Shown here: positions 61,401 to 64,000 of the stretch, in pieces
Layout of the letters: every line of letters begins with the position of its first letter
How positions within the stretch are numbered: position 1 is the stretch's first letter
Assembly (NCBI RefSeq): GCF_954871325.1
Contig: NC_088779.1
Location: 11,472,846 to 11,536,845 of the forward strand
From: Gordionus sp. m RMFG-2023
Lineage: Eukaryota > Nematomorpha > Gordioida > Chordodea > Parachordodidae
DNA length: 64,000 nucleotides
Direction of reading: 5' to 3'
Program-made: the position numbers and the translations under genes
The notes under the pieces: generated by a model
Database searches by the model: none
Told to the model about the DNA's origin: nothing
Seen by the model: only the letters and a program-made list of their open reading frames with translations

Positions 61401-62108
61401 TCATTATATAATTATTGAAAAGAGATATAAACTTAATTGCATCTCTCCTTCCTTAAAAAATTATATGAGAGTAAATATAAATTTATTTTTTAAAAAAAGC
61501 TAAGGCCTAGCGATGCATGTGTCCTAACGCGCCATTTTTATATTGAACAATTTAATAATTTTTGCCTTTCCTAATCCACATTATTAGCAATTTCATGTTT
61601 GTTATAAAGAAATTAGCGGGCCTAAATATCATAAAAACCAACCTGAAATTTAAAATTTTTTTTAATCATAGCCCAAATAAATATTTTCAAAAATAGGCTC
61701 ACCTAAAACTATAGTAATCTCGGACCCCGGGGGGGAGGGACTTTAAGAAATATTTTTAATTTATATTAATTAATTTAAAAACGTTTATTTTTATCAAAAA
61801 TTCTAAATGAGGAAAACCGTTATTTTAAGCTAAGTTGTTACCAAAATGAAATGAGTCTTTAAAAAAAACCTAACAAAAAGTCGAGTAGATCATGCGCGGT
61901 CTTTTTGGTCTGACAATATATTATGGAAGGACCGTTAAAGGATAACTTCTTTTTATAGTACATATCCTCGGAATCGGAGAAACCCAAATTTTCATCATCG
62001 CTGATTCGGTGTTCGCCGCTTTCGACAAATATAATACCCATGCGTATTAGGGTTTGAAAATCGGTTTCTAAATCTTTCTTGACACTGGATGATAGAAATA
62101 TGTTGGGT
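46494..62108 (-). CDS. WRN: WRN-type RecQ helicase, 3' seven exons
   Basis: 3'-5' DNA helicase for replication, recombination and telomere structures. Exons (minus strand, 5' to 3'): 62108-61870, 60621-60386, 59919-59654, 48448-48245, 48089-47734, 47358-46728, 46608-46494. All GT-AG junctions are in phase. The sequence begins at RPNIFL (lobe 2). Motif IV is GPSIIYCQTKKTAHDL; then ALYHAGLTPKRRK; motif V is ATIAFGMGIDKA; motif VI is YYQEMGRAGR; then LQCRSHVFY and ALYKNMMRS. The zinc-binding segment is MERYLKSNSCRRKILLSYF...CCDNCR. The RQC winged helix is FLLRGSHNKRLL, FGIGDYFSEKWWKIFARQL and IEGFL. An acidic linker with four TKPE-KD-type repeats leads to HRDC (LYQKLLAMRSELAAEFDISP) and stop (YLPEN). 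The RQC plus HRDC order matches WRN. About 70 extra residues follow motif VI. The exonuclease and first helicase lobe must lie beyond 64000. Confidence 0.92.
48449..51637. other. WRN giant intron, 3' part
   Basis: No gene recognised. A GGCCCG/CGGGCC-rich decayed repeat lies at about 48505-48760 (ends CTAGCCGGCCCG and CGGGCCACGGGCCGGG). The remainder is AT-rich with poly-A/T runs, and a C-rich tract lies near 50795-50815. Confidence 0.4.
51638..52864 (+). CDS. four-EF-hand calmodulin-like protein, intronless, nested in WRN intron
   Basis: A single 408-codon frame starts at ATG 51638 (MYQVYDKDIND); the frame is open for 14 more codons upstream without another ATG. Four EF-hand calcium loops: DKDKDGSISLKE (residues 28-39), DTDMNGSIDFEE (122-133), DADGDGYIDKTE (298-309) and DKDGNQRIDFEE (334-345, Gln instead of the usual Gly at loop position 6). 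Calmodulin has 149 residues. Here long inserts separate hands 1 and 2 (about 80 aa) and hands 2 and 3 (about 165 aa, Ser/Arg-rich, then an acidic run at about 271-286), and a basic tail follows (LLKRARKFF). Likely a calcium sensor with added docking regions; targets unknown. It lies antisense inside the 11.2-kb WRN intron and is less AT-rich than its surroundings. Confidence 0.85.
   Translation: MYQVYDKDINDIPKDRLKDIYEIFSVLDKDKDGSISLKEIKDFLVTLKLDRESLKRSDSSNIASAPRQIASDSGVKQTDLEEALKTSDQMGVNIAEDEGGLLSDQGTNKKSSLGSRILNMMDTDMNGSIDFEEFARLADMELPKNHNIRASFSRRNTRSDENRRSRTAEGIGARGSNYNASFSNYDNMTDKRLGLQRKHRLSRSLNEQTAAVGPPSIIIKPSTPTKRVNFAKSSQLYSRSHNDDTFVSEEVLVPLKESKSGDDLTTTQRMEEDKDEEDEDEEEKEYLELLATVFSAFDADGDGYIDKTEIQRVLTALGLKVTEKGLVDMIAKADKDGNQRIDFEEFVRMNRERDRLSKEEKDKNSSSLDLDPNMMGGKGSSENEGTSLLKRARKFFDCRRFFPLSPNQ
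53588..53795. mobile_element. MITE, TAGTGTTGTTAA family, perfect 8-bp TSD
   Basis: Ends TAGTGTTGTTAAAAGGCTCG and CGAGCCGTTTAACAACACTA are flanked by identical CTCTTAAT (53580-53587 and 53796-53803). The arms pair over nearly the full 208 bp (AACGGCTAACTCAATATTTT with ATTGAGTTAGCCGTTTTTAA). This best-preserved copy defines the family as hAT-type by TSD length. Confidence 0.85.
54709..54900. mobile_element. 192-bp MITE, CAGAGAC ends, perfect 8-bp TSD
   Basis: Ends CAGAGACTTGCAGG and GGTACCTCTGCAGGTCTCTG are flanked by identical AATAAAAT (54701-54708 and 54901-54908). The arms contain CCCGGGCCGGGCC-type strings. A related, more decayed copy lies at about 32167-32390 in an Aurora intron. Confidence 0.8.
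56305..56877. mobile_element. GATCGGATC-family MITE carrying a nested MITE
   Basis: Ends TAGGGATGCACCGA and AAAATCCCTA, arms with CGATCCGATCC and TTGGCCGATAACCGATAT. Flanks GTTTCAG and GTTCCAG suggest a decayed TSD. Another copy lies at 5143-5925. A TAGTGTTG-family MITE (56455-56632, ends TAGTGTTGCAAAATCG and CGATTTTGCATCACTT) interrupts it, so insertion order is readable. Confidence 0.65.
56961..57418 (+). CDS. unidentified exon cluster nested in WRN intron
   Basis: A clearly less AT-rich block. Exon candidate 56961-57102 follows AAAACAG and ends GAT|GTAAGA, giving 47 open codons (VYVKNWMKNINIENP..., FSDVPIGKCNIVIFYGREK). A second open stretch ending at a consensus donor TATAG|GTAAGA (57418/57419) reads MSTEERIHRHFFKFG and LLVVKNLTSVLEDKWSRSP from about 57281. 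An overlapping frame 57119-57343 is also open (NIYYILVTPEIFSY), so the exact exons are unresolved. I do not recognise the protein. Splice-site quality favours the plus strand, antisense to WRN and the same strand as the EF-hand gene. Confidence 0.4.
57461..57521 (+). repeat. 30-bp tandem duplication
   Basis: The string GGCCAAGATTTGATGAAACT plus TATTAACCCA occurs twice head to tail. It creates the repeated WVNKFHQILA in a minus-strand frame that I do not consider coding. Confidence 0.9.
57555..57748. mobile_element. MITE, TAGTGTTGTTAA family, diverged
   Basis: Arms AGCCGATTTAATACTCAATA and TATTGAGTTAACAGTTTT pair, with an outer right end GAGCCGTTTAATAACACCAC. It directly abuts the coding-like segment at 57749-57859. 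Confidence 0.55.
57749..57859 (-). CDS. coding-like 111-bp segment, unidentified
   Basis: On the minus strand a CAACAG acceptor is followed by 37 open codons (VPLKLKGDMKSFFIGDAIGG...AVAGEFK) up to AAA|GTGGTG. On the plus strand the same DNA is open too (VTPDCISNKETLHIPLQF-stop). The donor-like GT belongs to the adjoining MITE. Less AT-rich than surroundings, so probably real coding DNA, but strand and identity are open. Confidence 0.25.
57860..59653. other. WRN giant intron, 5' part, no gene seen
   Basis: AT-rich with many A and T runs. No repeat ends or coding signal recognised. Confidence 0.4.
60622..61869. other. WRN intron between motif IV and motif V exons
   Basis: A 1,248-nt intron with exact GT-AG ends and AT-rich filler. 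A G-rich run (CCCCGGGGGGGAGGG) lies at about 61724-61738. No gene or repeat identified. Confidence 0.6.
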
Positions 62109-64000
62109 CTATTAATTGTTTTTTTTAAATTAAAAATACATAATACGATATGTTGCTAATGTTATCTTTAATTTTGTCAAATAAAGTTATTATTATGCAG
62201 TTTAGTGGCATTAATCTCAAGGCTTACTCCGATTAATTCTTTACCACCTATTCCTTAGAAATACATTTCCAATATTATATTGTGAGAGACACCCCCCCTT
62301 CCTCAAAACCAAAATAACGTCCCCAACTATATGGTTATTTTTGGTTTCTCAAGATATAGGTATAAATCCTTGTTGGTATTTCATATTATATTTATTACTA
62401 CGTAATATAGTCCGCTAGTATTATTATTATTCCACAGACGGTATATTTATGATTAAGCCCATGGGAATTTCTTTCTGAAGCTTAATTCTGCTCTTCCATA
62501 AGTTTTGTTACAACTGAACCTAATAAATGAAGCAAGAATATTTTCAAAATAAGAACCTTTTATTTTAAACATAATATAAATATTGTGGTTTGGATATAAA
62601 TAAGACAATGTTTCAGTATATAATAAATGTATGGAGAGGAGAGAGTGGCAGATAAAAGTATTTTCGATTTCTAAATATTTTCAAATGTCAGTGGGTTAGG
62701 TGAAATGCTAGGAACCAATATTAAACCCAAGATCAAAAATATTGTATTGGTATTGGGTCTAAAATAAAATAATATTTTATATTTCTTATATTGGTATTGG
62801 CTTAAATTCAAATTATTTATCAAAGAATTGAAATAATAAAACCCGTATTTTAAATATACATAAAAAAAAATCATGAAGCATTACCATTAAAACAGGGCTA
62901 AGAACCAACTCTCAAATTTTAATGAATCTAAAATCTTTTTTTAAACTAAGAATTTATTAAGTTTTGATTTGATTATAAATTTTTTGTATCAAAATAATTA
63001 ATTAATAAACATATTGATTTTGAAACTTTTTATTTACCAAAAAAATATATTATAAATAACACCAATATTGATATCACAATATAGAAAAGATAGTATTTTG
63101 TTGCACTAAAGAAATATTGGATGTAGTACATGATACGTAATTTATAGTTTTTGCTTTCTGACGTTGAAGAATCAAAAGAGCTACGCTAGGCATTCCTCAT
63201 TAACATCTACCTGGAACTAAATTAATATGTGTGAAAAAAAATAAGAATGAGGAGGCAAGTATTTGTATATGCAACGGTTCGAAATATGTTGCTTAAATGT
63301 CTAAAGTAAAAAAAAAAGATCAGGGCAAAAAAAGTAAGGATTTGAATGTAATAAGTTTAGGCAATTTAAATAAAGTAAAAAAATATACCACGATATAATC
63401 ATCCACGAAAAAAACAAATGATTATATGTATTTATCTATTTTATTATAGGTATTGAGATTGGTATTAGTTAATGTCGTATTTAAACCAATATATTTAGGT
63501 AATTGGTATTGTAAACCAAGAATATATTGATATTAGTCCCATCCCTAGTTGGATCATTGATCTAGCTTACTCATATCCCCTGTAAACTTGTTTACTTCAT
63601 CATGAGATAGTATTGGGTTGGGAAGGTATCATAAATCGGCTGATCGACATAAATATTTTATAAAATATATTTTTAAATTGCTAATTGAATTAAGAAAAAC
63701 TATACCAACAGATATACCGGCTTATTTTTAGATCTATATTATAAGAAAATTGATTATAAATTCAATCTCCATTTTGTAATTTCATAGTTACTTACCATGT
63801 ATAAAATTAATTTTATTTAAATTTGCGATCTCCCTAAATTCAAGTTAACTATTTTACTAGATGTGCTAGTTCCGGAAACTTATATAATTATTTGGTTGGC
63901 GTGAAAAGATAAGTTCGATCCTCTTTTCTTCCAAATTTAGAACATCCATATCCTGTGAATGCCATTTCACGTAAAGAATATGACATTCTTGATCTATGTC
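62109..64000. other. WRN upstream intron with a decayed repeat; edge coding-like patch
   Basis: An exon ending FD-R must precede 62108 on the minus strand, but none with a DEAH box was found here, so the intron runs to the window edge or beyond. About 62711-63548 looks like one decayed element: ends CTAGGAACCAATATTAAACC and GATATTAGTCCCATCCCTAG, with repeated ATTGGTATT strings near both. The last 100 bases are less AT-rich and open in more than one frame on both strands (minus MSYSLREMAFTGYG; plus LPNLEHPYPVNAI), so an exon of unknown strand may begin there. Confidence 0.35.

Noticed and set aside
1-64000. tRNA, rRNA or snRNA genes
   Set aside because: None recognised by eye; a covariance-model search would be needed to exclude small RNA genes.

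Overview
This is a very AT-rich eukaryotic nuclear window: spliced genes are embedded in dense DNA-transposon debris. The kinase and telomere genes look animal-like, so an AT-rich invertebrate is favoured, but an AT-rich fungus cannot be excluded from sequence alone. Spliced introns fall into two classes: short (about 45-470 nt) and very long (1.2-11 kb, or more) where transposons have accumulated. Coding exons stand out because they are clearly less AT-rich than their surroundings. Several places where one base seems to be missing inside otherwise perfect host exons (Aurora exon 1, the POT1 exon 1/2 junction) suggest residual indel errors in the assembly, or real decay.

Layout. 1-4.4 kb: repeats, a Helitron-3'-end-like module and one unidentified coding-like patch. 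4.4-6.8 kb: a decayed hAT element with a perfect 8-bp target-site duplication (TSD). 6.94-22.93 kb: a 16-kb 'Russian doll'. Outer hAT ends with a perfect 8-bp TSD enclose a Helitron, which carries a nested 2.6-kb hAT, a truncated Helitron Rep gene and a roughly 50-copy, 146-bp tandem array. 23.0-27.4 kb (minus): exons of a POT1-like telomere end-binding protein. 27.4-27.8 kb: a short divergent intergenic region. 27.8-37.0 kb (plus): a 295-aa disordered ORF with a KEN box, possibly an N-terminal exon, then a seven-exon Aurora-family kinase. 37.7-44.3 kb: a LINE-type relic, an internally deleted Tc1-like element, a 2.16-kb palindromic foldback with an 8-bp TSD and a decayed hAT transposase. 46.5-62.1 kb (minus): seven consecutive exons of a WRN-type RecQ helicase (second RecA lobe, zinc-binding, RQC and HRDC). 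Its 5' part lies beyond the window. An 11.2-kb intron of this gene holds, on the opposite strand, an intronless four-EF-hand gene and at least one further unidentified exon set.

Functionally the host genes form a loose genome-maintenance group: POT1 caps telomeres, WRN helicase resolves telomeric and replication structures, and Aurora drives mitosis. POT1 and the Aurora locus are arranged head to head. Nothing here demonstrates co-regulation. No rRNA, tRNA or CRISPR array was recognised.
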